Positions 45,767-58,304 are shown, numbered from the stretch's first letter. The stretch is DNA of 64,000 nucleotides from Homalodisca vitripennis (GCF_021130785.1 NC_060207.1:4539001-4603000); one strand, 5' to 3'. Notes: a model not told the origin generated them from the sequence alone. Numbers and translations are program-made.

Positions 45767-46468
45767 TCAATAAGAACTCTTTGTGCTGTTGTTGTCCAAA
45801 GAGAAAAATATTTCTTCGGTTTTACCAGCATTTACAGTCAACATATTGTTTTTGAACCATTCAAGCGCTATTTGTAAAGATTGATTTTGCAATGTAACTA
45901 AGTCATTAAGGTGTTTGCTTGAATTGAATAAAGTTGTGTCGTCCGCGTATAAAACTGATGCACAGGGCATACTATTGGCAAAATCATTAATGGCTATAAT
46001 AAACAAAAAAGGACCAAGTACCGATCCTTGTGGTACACCAACTTGCACATTTTTGTAATCTGAGAAATCGGAACCCTGAATCACAATTTGACTTCTGTTT
46101 GTTAAATATGATGATAACAAGAAAAGTTCTTTACCCCTAACTCCGTAGCTGTGTAATTTTTTTAACAAGAAGCTTGTGTGGTATACTATCAAATGCTTTT
46201 GACAAGTCAATTAGAGTAGCAGAGCATGGATCTCTGTTTTCAAAACTTATGAGGACCTTTTCAACAATTGATTGAACTGCTTTTGATGTGTTTTTTCCTG
46301 GTAAAAATCCAAACTGTTCTTCACACAAAAGCTACTGTCAAAAAAATTATACAGCTGATCTTTAACACAACACTCATATATTTTACTCACTATAGGGACT
46401 AATGATATTGGCCTGTAGCTAGAGGGACTGTTTCTATCACCTTTCTTGAATATTGGTGTAATCCTCAC
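45767..46468 (-). mobile_element. LINE reverse transcriptase fragment, second family
   Basis: Three overlapping minus-strand frames in order: ITPIFKKGDRNSPSSYRPIS, then [19 protein letters not shown] with [16 protein letters not shown], then VQVGVPQGSVLGPFLF with VLYADDTTLF. All catalytic Asp residues remain, but two frameshifts break the ORF. The sequence differs from the LINE family at 13641 and 38640. It ends with KSSY and a stop. Confidence 0.88.
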
Positions 46469-46904
46469 GACCTTAAGGTAGATCCTGATGGTATTCTGGA
46501 AAAGAGGTGTGTGTATAAACAGTACACTGTTTATTCATCTTTTTAACAGAACATCCAGTCATTACTGATTGAGTAGTTAAAAATTGCAAGTGTAATATCT
46601 TTAAAAAAAATTATGGACTTTAGCAACTTAAACCACTTCAACTTGAAATTCGGGATTAGGCACAGCACGTAAAAACTTCCGTTTTTGTGTCAAAGATTGT
46701 TTTTTTTTTACTTTCAGGCAAAAACTCAGCAGTTAAAAACATGCACACTCCCTCAACTCAAATAGTTTATCAGTGGCATGACAATGCTCACAAACATATA
46801 TGGACATTCAAGGGGTGCCAACAGATCTGCAACAAAGTCTGATGTATGGCAGACTACAAATATGAAACAATTACTACAGCAATGTAGCACTCACTTGATC
46901 TGAG
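46469..46904. other. CIAO2B intron 1, nothing seen
   Basis: No coding or repeat signal recognised. Confidence 0.45.
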
Positions 46905-47215
46905 CTTGAATTTAGGTATTATTGCAAAGGATGTTTTTCTTTTTTTTGCCAGAAGTGTGGGTGGCACCACCAAAGCCCACATTGATGGCCAAGAACATTC
47001 CGACTGGTACATTCCCAACCTCAGATCATGTCCCATATCGTCCAACTTTCCTGAAGTCAGATCACATTGGACTTTCTGGCATGTGATTTCAGGTTGGGAA
47101 AGTACCGGTCGGAAATGCTCCTTGTCATCAGTGAGGGCCATGGTGACTTCTGGCAAAAAAATAAAAACATCCTTCAAGATAATACCTCAATTGTAGCACT
47201 CATAAAGGTTAGGTT
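46905..47215. repeat. Long imperfect inverted repeat (foldback)
   Basis: The left arm runs from GGTATTATTGCAAAGGATGT through TTGCCAGAAGT to ATTCCGACTGGTAC and TTCCCAACCT. The right arm, inverted, runs GGTATTATCTTGAAGGATGT, TTGCCAGAAGT, TTTCCGACCGGTAC, TTTCCCAACCT. The arms are about 140-150 bases, nearly touching in the middle. TAGCACTCA occurs just outside both arms as a direct repeat, possibly a target duplication. Confidence 0.8.
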
Positions 47216-47259
47216 TTACTTTAGTACTAATGTATTTATATCACGTAATAACAAGTAAT

Positions 47260-47400
47260 AGATAAGGATAGAGTGGCATCCTTTTCGCTGACATGGCTTT
47301 CTTTTGGGAGGCAGAAAACAAGAACGATCGTCGTAATGGCATTTAATTTTTACAGTAGGTCAAATAAAGTCTGTTCTTTCTAATAATGTAGTTCTTTTAG
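47260..47400. repeat. Dispersed repeat, partner at 56386
   Basis: AGAGTGGCATCCTTTTCGCT, AGCAGAAAAC-like, CGATCGTC and GTTCTTTCTAATAA occur in the same order at 56386-56500. GTGGCCTACGGATAATACC at about 48267 matches GTGGCCTCCGGATAATACT at about 56509, so the element probably spans 47260-48340. Confidence 0.6.
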
Positions 47401-47744
47401 GAAGGACACTTTAACAAGCGGCATACACTCATTATTCTATTGTTATTATCGAACATTTCGATACATTATCTAATTTTGACACATAAAAATCGTACACAAT
47501 AAGAGTTATAATAAATTACCATAACAAGAATAATCTCTTATATTACAATTTTAAAAACATAAATTTAACAATAACATTACAAAACAACAAAACCAATGTT
47601 GTCTAATTATTGCCTAGTCTTAGATATCAAAGGAACCTTACAATAATTATAACTTGTCCAGCTTGATATCAATGAGTAACCGCTTTTGTGAAATGGAGGG
47701 AAGAATTCTCTCTATGAATTACCAGGAGCCACACCGGCTACAGT

Positions 47745-47955
47745 ACAATAAGAGGCCACCACCACAATAGAATCATATTTATGATTATCTAAACTATGGA
47801 AACAAAAATGTTGACACCAATTACATTATAAAAAAACGATCTATGAAGTGTATGTATAAAATGTAACAAACAAAACAGTTTAACATTTAGTTACTTTTTA
47901 CTTTTGGATATACTATGATTCTTTTGTGGTGGTGGCCTCTTATTATACTGCAGCC
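47745..47955. repeat. Foldback with 40-base arms
   Basis: AATAAGAGGCCACCACCACA (from about 47749) is inverted at 47933-47952, with matching flanks on each side (CTACAGTA / CTGCAGTA, and AGAATCATA). The loop is about 130 bases. It is likely a small MITE nested in the larger dispersed repeat. Confidence 0.75.
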
Positions 47956-48363
47956 GCCAAACCCACATCTTGAAGCCACATAAACAAATATTGTCACTTG
48001 TAAGAAATATATTACATATTTTCCTCATATTAATCGCCATTTTCTAAGTCTCAAAATATTAGTTACTTCTTGTTATTAACTGTTTACATTAAAATAAACT
48101 AAACAAGTTGAAATCATAAGTTAACTTAAATAAATTGTAATCAAATTATTCCTTCGGATAAAAAAAATCTAACTATTCGATAAAAACAACCGAATAACAA
48201 TTGTAGGCCGCTTATTAAAGTCTACCCCTTTTAGGTTCCTGGTAAGAAAAACTCTTCCAAAAATAGTGGCCTACGGATAATACCAAAGTACAAAAAGTAG
48301 TTTGGTACTTTTTTATTAAACAGAGGCCACTCATTTAGAGCAAGCTGTTCCTGTTATGGTTAA

Positions 48364-49043
48364 CCCATTGGCTTATACATATTTTTACTATCAGCTCAAC
48401 TGCAGTTATCCTATTAAAAATGCTAAAAACGTAAGAGTTTTGTTATATGTTTATAAAAAATTTATTTTTCACTTGTTATTTGGTTATATTTTATAACTTT
48501 TTGGATTAACATGAAATGGGCTTTAATAATAAATAGATAGTGATATATTTGGTCATAATTTAAAAATAATAATGCTGTACAACCTAAAACAGTTTTGGAA
48601 TTTTGTGAATAATTTTTTTACTCAAATAATATAAAATAAAATACCCCATTGTTGCTTTCATTTTATTTGAAATGTATTTTTCTACCTAGCAATACTAGAA
48701 TATGTGTGTGTGTGTGAATATATATATATATGCATAGTTTGTAAGTATAAATGGTTTTTCTAAATACTGAAAATTCCAAGAATATTGATTTTTTTCTCTT
48801 GTAGTACACTAATATTCTTATAGTAACTTATTATTCATTTAAATTTCAAATAACTGTAGTATTGCAGTTTTTCTTATGTGTTACAATAATATTAGTCTAA
48901 TTTATACTAACATTTGGTTGAAAAAGGAGTTAAAAAAAAAATTATTTAGATGGCGCTGTACTTGTCATAGAACGGTTCCGGGATATAAATTTTGAGCCCA
49001 GACTAGCTGTCATGAAACCGTTCTGTGATACAAGGCCAATGGG
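48364..49043. mobile_element. TTAA-flanked MITE (piggyBac-like)
   Basis: TTAA at 48360-48363 and 49044-49047 flank 680 bases with ends CCCATTGGCTTATAC and (inverted) CCCATTGGCCTTGTAT. Near the right end, GTCATAGAACGGTT and AACCGTTCTGTGA form a subterminal palindromic pair. No transposase is encoded. Confidence 0.8.
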
Positions 49044-49047
49044 TTAA

Positions 49048-49660
49048 GTGAATGTACTGCTAATACTATAAAATATGATTTGTCTTCACTTTAAGAGTTA
49101 TCAAGAAGTCTGTCTGGTGGCACACACTGATTGTCATGGTGAGGTTATTTACCCACACAGAACAGCGGACATAAATACGGCGCTCTTTAATACTCGCTCC
49201 TATTGTACGTTTCATTTTGTAGTAATTTTAGTTCAATCAAGCATCCATGATGAGACCTACTAAAATGTTTATAACTTACTGATTTATTACTATTTCAAGG
49301 AATATTTTTGGTTCATTGAAATCAGGCTGGGGAGCACCTCGCACCCATGATGATCGCTGGAGGCTCTACTGTCAGCCATTTAACTTACTTCTTTCATTAG
49401 ATTCTTTGAATTTTTTGGGCTTTCCCAAACTGTTGACAACTATAGCATGCTCTGATGGGTAGGCTCCATTAAAAAGCATAGGGCTATTTTGTTTTATTTC
49501 ATAGGCCTTGGTGAATTAAATCAAAACCATATTGGAAACAATCACTTAGGCTATGACCCAAGTTTCTTTTTGCAATGCTTATTTTTAAGGGAAAATTAGG
49601 ACTAGACCTAAATTTAAGCTAGGCTATTTAGATGGCATGACCTGGCTTAGTAAAGGATAC
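49048..49660. other. CIAO2B intron 1, nothing seen
   Basis: No recognised element or exon. Confidence 0.5.
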
Positions 49661-49781
49661 CAAACACTTCTCTGGAGTCAAATTCATCAACAATATCATC
49701 ATCCTCTTCATATTTAGATACTTCTCTTTCTTCGCATTTTCTGTAGAGTTTGGGGTTTAAATTTTCTAGGTTAAGAGTCAT
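49661..49781 (-). CDS. CIAO2B: CIAO2B/galla-2 exon 1 with start codon
   Basis: It starts at the ATG at 49781 and reads MTLNLENLNPKLYRKCEERE, then VSKYEEDDDIVDEFDSREVF, ending one base into an Asp codon before GTATCC. The (E)NxNPxxY opening, acidic middle and D-x-F-D-x-REVFD string match the N-terminus of CIAO2B proteins. The phase matches exon 2. The three exons give 156 residues, near the family's usual 160. Intron 1 is about 9 kb. Confidence 0.93.
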
Positions 49782-50323
49782 TGTGAGACTGTTGAAAATA
49801 CTTGTTCTAAATATATACTAAAAATAATCTATTCAATGTAACATAGGAGAACAACAAACAGAAACAATTCGTTCACAGTTCACATTACACACTGTTACAC
49901 TAGCAAGAACTTCACTAAACAATCACGCCATATATAAACATAACCTCCTATTTACTTTCACTTTCAGTGCATATATTTTAGAGGTTTTGTATACGAGCTC
50001 CTCCCGTTTGTTTTCAACGGGTGATCGTGACAGGCGGAGAGGAAAAAGTGGGGATGGAGGGGGCCCCTCCTGCCAACTAGAGATAGCCCGCGTATTAGAA
50101 TAGTGGAATAAGCAGTCCGCGCGTTCTCGCTCTGTACTCCTCTGAATTTAATAGAGCCTGGTGGTGTAATATGTATATGTATGTATATGTATAAATGTAA
50201 TATATATATTACATTTTCAAAGCTGGATGCTGCAGGATGCAGCGCAATTAAATTTATTTTCATTGAACCGTGATTTTACAACGTAATTAATGGCAGGGCA
50301 ATTACTATTGTCTACATACAAAT
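49782..50323. other. CIAO2B upstream region with one arm of an inverted repeat
   Basis: 49782-49980 should hold the 5' UTR and promoter; no TATA box can be assigned. 49993-50053 (ACGAGCTCCTCCCGTTTG...) is the inverted counterpart of 55601-55661. Confidence 0.5.
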
Positions 50324-50328
50324 GAGGC

Positions 50329-52934
50329 GTTCAGAGGCCAATCTGACTAACTCCATTTTTTTTAATTTTCGGGTTTTTTTAACAGGGTTGGAATTGTCAA
50401 TTGAATAATTTTCAGTGGGCAAAATGACTAACTCCACAGTTCAATGGTTTTGCCGCTAGAATGCGCTATCTACTCTGCCAACTGAATATTTTACTGGTTG
50501 TTTCAGTGGCCAAAGTGATTAACTCCATGTTTCCATGACAGTTGTTGTTTATTGTTGAACTGCTTGTGTAAAAGGTTATGTTTGTGCAATATGACGGTGT
50601 TTTACACCTTTACAATGTTTGTTTATGTTGTATGATTATATTATAAGCTTATTTCAATAAGGAAAAAGCCTACAATGAGTGAGCTCAGTAGTGAAAGTGA
50701 CATTTTTGGTGACAACAAGGACTCGGATCCAGACTTTAATACCATGTTCAGATTTAGACAGTACAAAACTTAATAATACTTCATTTCGGTTAAGTCGAAG
50801 CCTAAAAAGTTCAAGTACAGACTCTAATGAGGTTCACCAGTCAAATGATGGGTTATTCGAGGAAATCAGTGAATCTGTATTTTTAAATGTTGAGGTTAGG
50901 CCTAGCCCTGTAGCTGTTAGAGGGCGTAAACGTAAAAGAAACCCTATTAGTTGAAAGAGGACAAAACACAATAAAAAGAGACTTTCTGGTAAAGAGTATA
51001 AAACTAGATCAGGCATACAATTGCTGAAAAAGTCTTTAATGAACAAACAGTGTAAGTGTGCAAGAAAATGCAATGACAAAAATATCACCAGAGGACAGGG
51101 AAACTCTTTTCAAGTCATTTTACAGTTTTAGGTAATCAGACCCAACAAAACATATTCATCCACGGTTTGTGTGAAATCAAATAGTATTATCAGACGTCGA
51201 CCTACCCATCAGTCTAAGCCACGACCAAAAAGCCATAGTTTTTTCGTTTTTTGTCAGAGTCAAGAACGTCGACATTTCGGGTTTGTAAAACATACTTTAG
51301 ACAAACCTTTCAAGTGTCTGATGGCCGAATTCATAATTGTTGTGTTAAGAATGAAAATAAACTGTGTTGTAGATGGAAGAGGAAATTCAACTCCAGGAAA
51401 TAAAGTTTGACATTTCCGATGTTGTTAACCATATAAATTCATTCCCTGCTTACTGTAGCCACTATACAAGGTCACACAACCCCAATAAAAAATATTTACA
51501 CCCTGACTTAACAATTAAAAAAATGTATGTCTTGTGGTGTGATGAAAACCAAAAAAGCTCCGGTTAAAGAAAAAAATGTATTATCATGTATTTTCAACTA
51601 ATTTTCAATCTGCATTTTAAAACCACCACTTAAAGACACTTGTCAAGTGTGTGATTGTTTTTAAGAATAGACTTACACTAGCAAATGAAAGATGAAAGGA
51701 AATTTAATAGAAATTGAGAAGGAGCTACATCTAAGAAAGGCAGAACAGGCATGAGACAGTTTAAAGGAAGACCAGGGTAAATGTTCGGATGACTATTACG
51801 TGTTAACTTTCGATCTCCAGAAAGCTTTGGCTTTTCCCAAAAATGTCTACATCTGTAGCATACTATAAAAGAAATCTGTATGTTTATGACTTTGGTGTTC
51901 ACGATTTTAATAATAAGAAAGCCTACATGTATGTATAAGAAGCCAAACCGAAGGTTCTAGGGGTTCTCAAGAAATAAGTTCTTGCCTTACAAAACACCTG
52001 ACTATCCATGGCAATAATGCAAAAACATATTGTCATGTACTCAGACTCATGTGGCGGTCAGAATCGCAACATCAAAGTTGTTTTATCTCTTATGAAATAC
52101 CTGTAAAATCAGCGTGGGCAACACTGAAACTATTGACTTGAAGTTCCTTGTACCAGGTCATAGTTACCTCCCAAACGACTCAGATTTTTCTTTTATTGCA
52201 AAGAGAGCAAAAAAAACTAGTAGCAACATCTATTCACCGAGAGATTGGTATGATATTATTCTTAGTTGCAGGAAAACGAACAAATATTTGCTCACTGAAA
52301 TGAACCATGAAGGCTTCTATTCAAACAGAGACTTTAGAAAAATCTATCACGAACAGGAAAAAAATGTTGAAGGTGAACCAGTGAATTGGCTGAAAATTAG
52401 ATGGATTAGATTGAGAAGACCGAACCATTTGCTGTAAAGTATAAAGTTACTTTCTCACCAGGACATGCCATTTGGAAAAATAAACATCCGAAAGAAAGAA
52501 CATGGACGTCCCTTGGAAAACCTAGCCAATGTGCCACAAGATCTTGTTTATCACACATCAAGACAGATCACCATCGCAAAAAAGGACATTGATGGACCTA
52601 TTAAAGTTTTATACCTCCAGTTCATTACAACTATTATAAAAAACTAAAAACTGAAAGAGGTGTCCTGGAAAATGAACCTGGAAGTGATGATGACTGCATT
52701 ACCTACTCAGACTAATGATAAAGAACCTAAATGTTATCTGTATTTAGGCTTAGGACTTATTTTTTCCTAGTTTCCAAACTCAGCCTACTATTTTTTGTTA
52801 TCTATAGTAAACACTGATTACTTTTTTATTTAACAGATATTTGTTTGCTTTGTATTTGTTTAATAAAGTAACTTGTATACAAACCACTCAGAATTTTTGT
52901 CAACACCTTTCAGTTGGCAATGTGATTAACTCCA
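50329..52934 (+). repeat. Subterminal copies of the terminal motif
   Basis: TTCAG-GG-CAA--TGA-TAACTCCA occurs in the left terminus (50330-50355), at 50411-50436, at 50502-50527 and at 52909-52934. It occurs inverted in the right terminus (53121-53145). Four copies share one direction. They are probable transposase-binding sites. Confidence 0.85.
50675..52720 (+). pseudogene. Transposase-like gene of the 4-bp-TSD element, degenerate
   Basis: Plus-strand pieces in order: MSELSSESDIFGDNKDSDPD (acidic start), SRSLKSSSTDSNEVHQ, VRGRKRKRNPIS (basic), NKQCKCARKCNDK (Cys cluster). Then comes VNHINSFPAYCSHYTRSHNP NKKYLHPDLTIKKMY (51420-51525), a conserved HIxxFP..SHYxR block. DSCGGQNRN at 52044 has a D-x-C-G-G-Q-N string that may carry a catalytic Asp, followed by FLVPGHSYLPNDSDFSFI (52149-52205). 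Stops and frameshifts lie between pieces. The order and motifs suggest a DDE-type transposase, but the family name is unverified. Confidence 0.65.
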
Positions 52935-53155
52935 TATCAAATGGTAATTTTTTTACTTTTTTTTTAAAGATATATATTTTTTCTTTTTTTTAATTAAGTG
53001 TTAAAAGGCTTCCCTTTACAGTAAAAAGTGAATGAGTTTACTTAAAATGTGCTAAAACCATAGCAGAGTTTTTTATTCTTAAGTAACTTTAACTGTTAGT
53101 TACGAAAATTTCTGTTTTATGGAGTTAGTCAGATTGACCTCTGAACGCCTCAAAT

Positions 53156-53890
53156 AAACCAATACAACGGAGTATCGAAATACCAAAAAAAGACGTAAGG
53201 AAGTCTAATGTAACAAAGTAACTTCGTTACATTCAGTGGCGTAGCTATAAAACATTCGAGGGTAGATTAAACATCCAGGAGGATTAAAAAGAGCCCTACT
53301 TAGCATAGTAGTTAAAGAATTTATCTTCAGGGTCTCCAAACACAAAATCAACAATTATGTTGAGTTTTTTAATTGCATCTTTCGTATTAAAATGTAAACC
53401 CAATTAAAAATTGTTTTCGTAACATTATATTTGGTTCATTGCATTTTCCAACTGCCTTAATCAAATAAATATAATTTGTAGGTTACATTACTATTAGTTA
53501 GAAATTATTCGATAATTTCCATATACTATAGATCAGATCAGCATTATAATCGCGAACGCCAGACGATACAAAATGACACTTATCAGGCTTGGTCGAAGTT
53601 GCATGCACAATTTCAAGTCTATAGCTTATTTCTCATTCTCTATATATCCAACAAACAGACAGAGAAATATATTGCTAATTGCTATAAGTTAAAACTTGAT
53701 CGTAATAATTTGAGGTTATTAAAATATGAATACTTAACAAAGTGTTTCAAATACTAAAGTTCTCAAAAGAAAATACGATAAGATATCAAAGGACATGCCA
53801 CAGAAAGGAGATATGAGTCAACCAATACTGCAACCCTGCACCTGGCGTAGAAACGCTGGCTTGACTTATCACTAGTTTATCATATATATA

Positions 53891-53921
<31 letters not shown>

Positions 53922-54780
53922 AGATATATATATATATATATATATATAATATTTAAACTAAATAATTTGAAGTGTTTCTCATTAAATGTAATGTTAATCT
54001 ACGGCCAATAACTTCCAAAGGTAAGTTGGAGAAATTGATTTTGTAATGGGTACTGTAAAGATGAAATTGCTTTCAGATTAAAAACGTATAAATACCAGAG
54101 TTTTAAATAACCACAGAGTAACCACTAGAGTTACAATAACAGGAACCACATTTTCATTTAGCTGGTTTATTTTGTAGTTTAGGCATATAGCTGGATGGAC
54201 ATATAGGCTTAAATGGCTATAGCCAATTTCAGCAAATTTCAGGGAGCGAAAACATTTTACAGAGAAATGTATATCATGTTTGTGGAATAGTAGATTTTAG
54301 TAAATTATGGAATGATATTAATAATCTATAGACAAATTTTGAATCTACAAAAATTACTAACAAAATTATCTTAAATTTAGTCCAAATAGAGGGGTGTTGG
54401 GGCTTGTAACACCCACAGTGGTAAAAAACATTCGGGGCAAAATTTCAACTTGAATGTGTTAAGCTGAAATCATATTCGTTGTCGACGCAAGCTCTTAGTT
54501 CAATTTTCGTGTTTATTTGATTTTATCTACAGCAGCTGACAGACAGACAACACAATAAATTCAATAAATTGTATAAATTTGTTATTTTGTATAAATTGTA
54601 TCATAAATCTGTACAGTAATATAATATAATTAGGATAATTTTGTATTTATTAATTATGTCACGTGCTATGTTAAGGTATTTAAGTCAGGTAGTTGTCATT
54701 GATTTTTGTCATATTTCTATAATTTATGTTTTTGGTTTAAGTAATTATTAATTTATTTACTACAAATTAAGGGACTCCAC
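53156..54780. other. Intergenic DNA with (TA)n array
   Basis: 53882-53949 is TA alternation with two short interruptions. Nothing else was recognised. Confidence 0.6.
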
Positions 54781-54949
54781 ATTATAATATGTTGCTCTTT
54801 TGTCCTATTAATTTGAATATATTCCAATATCACAAAAAGATAACTGGATAATGGTTATAATTTATATTTATGGCATTTGATGTATACTGAATTAGCTTTA
54901 GACTTTGAAATTATATAAATGTGTTTTTTATTCAAATTTGTTTTATTAA

Positions 54950-55331
54950 AGCTTAGTTTAAATGGGTAGATTTATCGTATTTGAATTTATTTGTTAATTT
55001 CATTTCATTTGCTTGATTGTTGTTTTCTTTTGTTTTTCTAAGAAAGTTGGAGCCTCTACACAGGCAGTTCCTTGCCTTTTGAGGTCCTATTTTGTTTTCT
55101 TGAATTTTGTTTTATTGATGTACCCTAGCTGTATTAAAATAAAAAAAACATGATGTTCATATTTCTTTAATAAAAAGTAACATTGTTTTATTTTTTTTAT
55201 TCTCATGTCAATTGTGTCTACAACTAAGGAGCAATGTTTGTGGTTTGTGCTTAAGGTATAAATGATGTATATTATTTTTACTATTGTACATATTTTTCAA
55301 GAAAATAAATAATTTTTCTATTCTATTCTAG
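54950..55331 (+). mobile_element. Probable LINE 3' UTR with simple-repeat tail
   Basis: AAATAAATAATTTTTCTATT followed by CTATTCTA ends at about 55330, like the tail of the LINE at 12850-13640. No coding part is visible, so the left edge is uncertain. Confidence 0.4.
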
Positions 55332-55600
55332 ATTATGACATTTTATTCGTTGTGCACCATCTCACATTTTGTAAAGTATCTTTGGAGTTATAAAAGAAAG
55401 TTCAATATTAATATAATTAATTCGATATAATTTCTATGTTTTGCAGATATGTTCGGATATAAAACGACTCATTAATTCGGATATAAAACGACTCATTAAT
55501 TCGTAAGATAATAGAAATCAGAACCGTACCGAACTGAGAGCCGCATGTACAGGGTTTGTCCAGGAATGTTCGGGATTTATCGGTACTGCTCGGCTTCTGC

Positions 55601-55661
55601 CCCCACTCTTTCTCTCCGCCTGTCACGATCACCCCGTTGAAAACAAACGGGAGGAGCTCGT
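55601..55661 (-). repeat. Inverted partner of 49993-50053
   Basis: Read inverted it gives ACGAGCTCCTCCCGTTTGTT, then TTCAACGGGGTGATCGTGAC and AGGCGGAGAG, matching the left copy over about 61 bases with a few changes. Confidence 0.8.
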
Positions 55662-58285
55662 GTTTTGTATTGGGGTGAAAATGAAATTTGTTTTCTTTGT
55701 CTATTTACTTATATTGAAAGCTTTGATGACTTCATGAAGCCCCGAGATCCACTACCATGTAGTTTCTTCTATGGAATATTATTAGACGTAACAGAAGTTC
55801 TGTGACATGTAATTTAACATGCAACGTTATAAAAAAAGTCTTATTTGTTGTGAATACACATAAATAGAACACCGATGTTGAAAAGTAGATTGATACCTTG
55901 TTACTTTTATGGAGACATACGTCATGATAGCCCTGAAATAAGAACAAAATATTTTGGACACCACATTAAGACTTAAAATGTTAGCTTCTCTTGATATTTC
56001 ATACGATAAATCCAATAAAAGAAGATTAAGAACTTTAACCTGTGTATTATTAAAATACTAAGTAATCTACTAAATTTTTTACTGACTACCACTCTGATTT
56101 CAATTTTTTTTATTCTATAGACAGTTTTTGTATCCAATTGATACTTGATTTTGCTATTTAATTATAGAACAAATAATCGTCCAAATATGGGAAGAATAAA
56201 TTGTCCAATTACGTGAAGAATGGTCATTCGAATTCGGGGAGAATGGCTTTTTCAATGCTTACTGCTTTCAAAAAGCGATTCTCCATATATTGACAATATT
56301 TGATATGGTGGTTTTATACACATACACATGGCTGGCGACACATGAAAAACGGTACATTGGTATTATCTGGAAGCCACTATTTTGGCTACTTAGGGACAGA
56401 GTGGCATACTTATCGCTGACATCGCTTCCTTTATTAAAGCAGAAAACACCGATCGTCATAATGACACGTAACTGTTCTTTCTAATAACGTAGTTTATAAG
56501 TACTATAGTGGCCTCCGGATAATACTAAAGTACCCAAAATATACCCCTTGGTATAGGATAGTAATTCAGATCAAACTTTCAGATGCCAGATTTCGCGTTT
56601 GGTAACGTCTTTATTTCTTTAATACGAGTGGATTTCTTTTAAAATTAAAGATGTTATAATTTTAAATCAGTTCGAATATTACTGGATCATAAATTCCCAC
56701 ACACTGTATTGGCACTTGTGTAGTAACAACTCTTTAAAGCATCTCCGGAATGTTTACGTGCCTCTTTCGTGTTTAGACTATCTATACAGAGAACGTAACA
56801 AGTATACAACCTCTCAAAGAAGGTTGTATTGTGGGAACGAGAACTAAATTTGTTGGTGTGTAGAAAAGAATAGGGATTTCTGTGGCTCTCAATTTGTTTT
56901 CTCTGAAGAGTTTGTAAGAATACTTGTCCAGTTTCTTTAGTTGTAACTTGAATATGTACTGATCTCCAAATCTTAAATTTCTGCATACATCAACTGCGAC
57001 ATTTAAATCACACAAAACTGTAGGTCACCAGATGAACATTAGTATCTATCCAGAAATTGATACAGATAGTTTAGAACAAATGTTATTGAATTAAGCCGTT
57101 TTACAGGCAGAATCCATGTATAAGGTAAACTGGTATTTAACCCTAAAATACAATATGTTAAATAAAGTCGTGCTCTCCTCTTGCTTGAAACGTTAAACTG
57201 AGCCGTAAGTAAATAACCAATATTTATAGATATATGCAACAGTAAATAACAACACGAGTCTTAGTTGTTCATGGAATCCATTTTTTGTTGTAGTTTTTCA
57301 TGGAATCCATTATTTTTAGACAAAGTGATGGTCAGTAAACTGACAACAGTGCTATACAACAAACTCTATATCTGACTCACTCGTTCAACACTATTCTACG
57401 AGTACAGTGTTTTTCTAATGTGTGGAAGGTGGAACAAATCCATTAATCATTCATTAATCTGGTGAGCTGGGGACTCCAACCAAGTTAACCCATATAGGCC
57501 AATCATTAGTATTCTTTCTATAGTTGCCAATGTGTTTGTTATTGTTGTGAAATTTGTATGTCATATTTATAGCCCTTTAATATAACTCCCCTAAATACAT
57601 AAGAAGTAGATACATTTATTTTTATAACTCCATCTGAAATTACAGACATTTAAGTTAGGACACTTAGGCGCTTTTGTAATCAGACCTAAACAAAGATTTA
57701 TGAAGATAACAATGTAAAATATTTACAATATATACATAAATTATAGGTTCAGGGAGTAGTTATCTTTTATTTGTAAAAATAGAACATGTTAATTATATCA
57801 GCTAGCTCAGTAAATGGCTGCATCTTGATTAAAGGTTAAAAGATATTAAGTAATTAAGATAAAATGATATTCAAAGTAGACGTGAATTATAAAAAAAGTT
57901 ACATTCAATACATGTATACTTAAAAATAGAATTATGCTTTTATACATAATGTGATCGATCATAAAACTGTTGATTGTTGGTGATGGCTACACTGACGCTG
58001 ATATAGCTATAATGGTAGCAATGCTTAACAGGTGGTCAGACGTTGCTTCTGTTCTGCAACACCAAATCTGTGGGCTGGCGCATTTGTCGGAGCGCCTCGC
58101 CTCTACATTACCCGACCCATCCTAACCTTATTCTACTTGTCATTTTATGTTTGATTTTAACGAAAAGATGGTGGGCGTAGCGAAGACGGTTTGTTTTTGT
58201 TTTATTATCTGAATTGTGTGATGTAGTTTGAGTTGATCCTTACACCACCTCCATAACAATATTTTAATTCAGTCTGTTTGAATTA
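55662..58285. other. Intergenic DNA with one dispersed repeat
   Basis: 56386-56540 matches the repeat at 47260-47400 and 48260-48300. Otherwise no gene or element was recognised. 58000-58140 is locally less AT-rich and may belong to the 5' part of the following hAT element. Confidence 0.45.
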
Positions 58286-58304
58286 AGTTTATAGTTTTAT
58301 TTCA

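Larger units (their letters stand above)
50324..53151 (+). mobile_element. DNA transposon with 4-bp TSD (Sola-like, tentative)
   Basis: The left end GAGGCGTTCAGAGGCCAATC and the inverted right end GAGGCGTTCAGAGGTCAATC continue to CTGACTAACTCCAT, about 32 bases with one mismatch. AAAT at 50320-50323 and 53152-53155 is a 4-bp target duplication. The length is 2828 bp. GAG...CTC ends and a 4-bp duplication fit Sola superfamilies as I recall them. The encoded protein is of a family often left unnamed in insect annotations. Confidence 0.85.
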
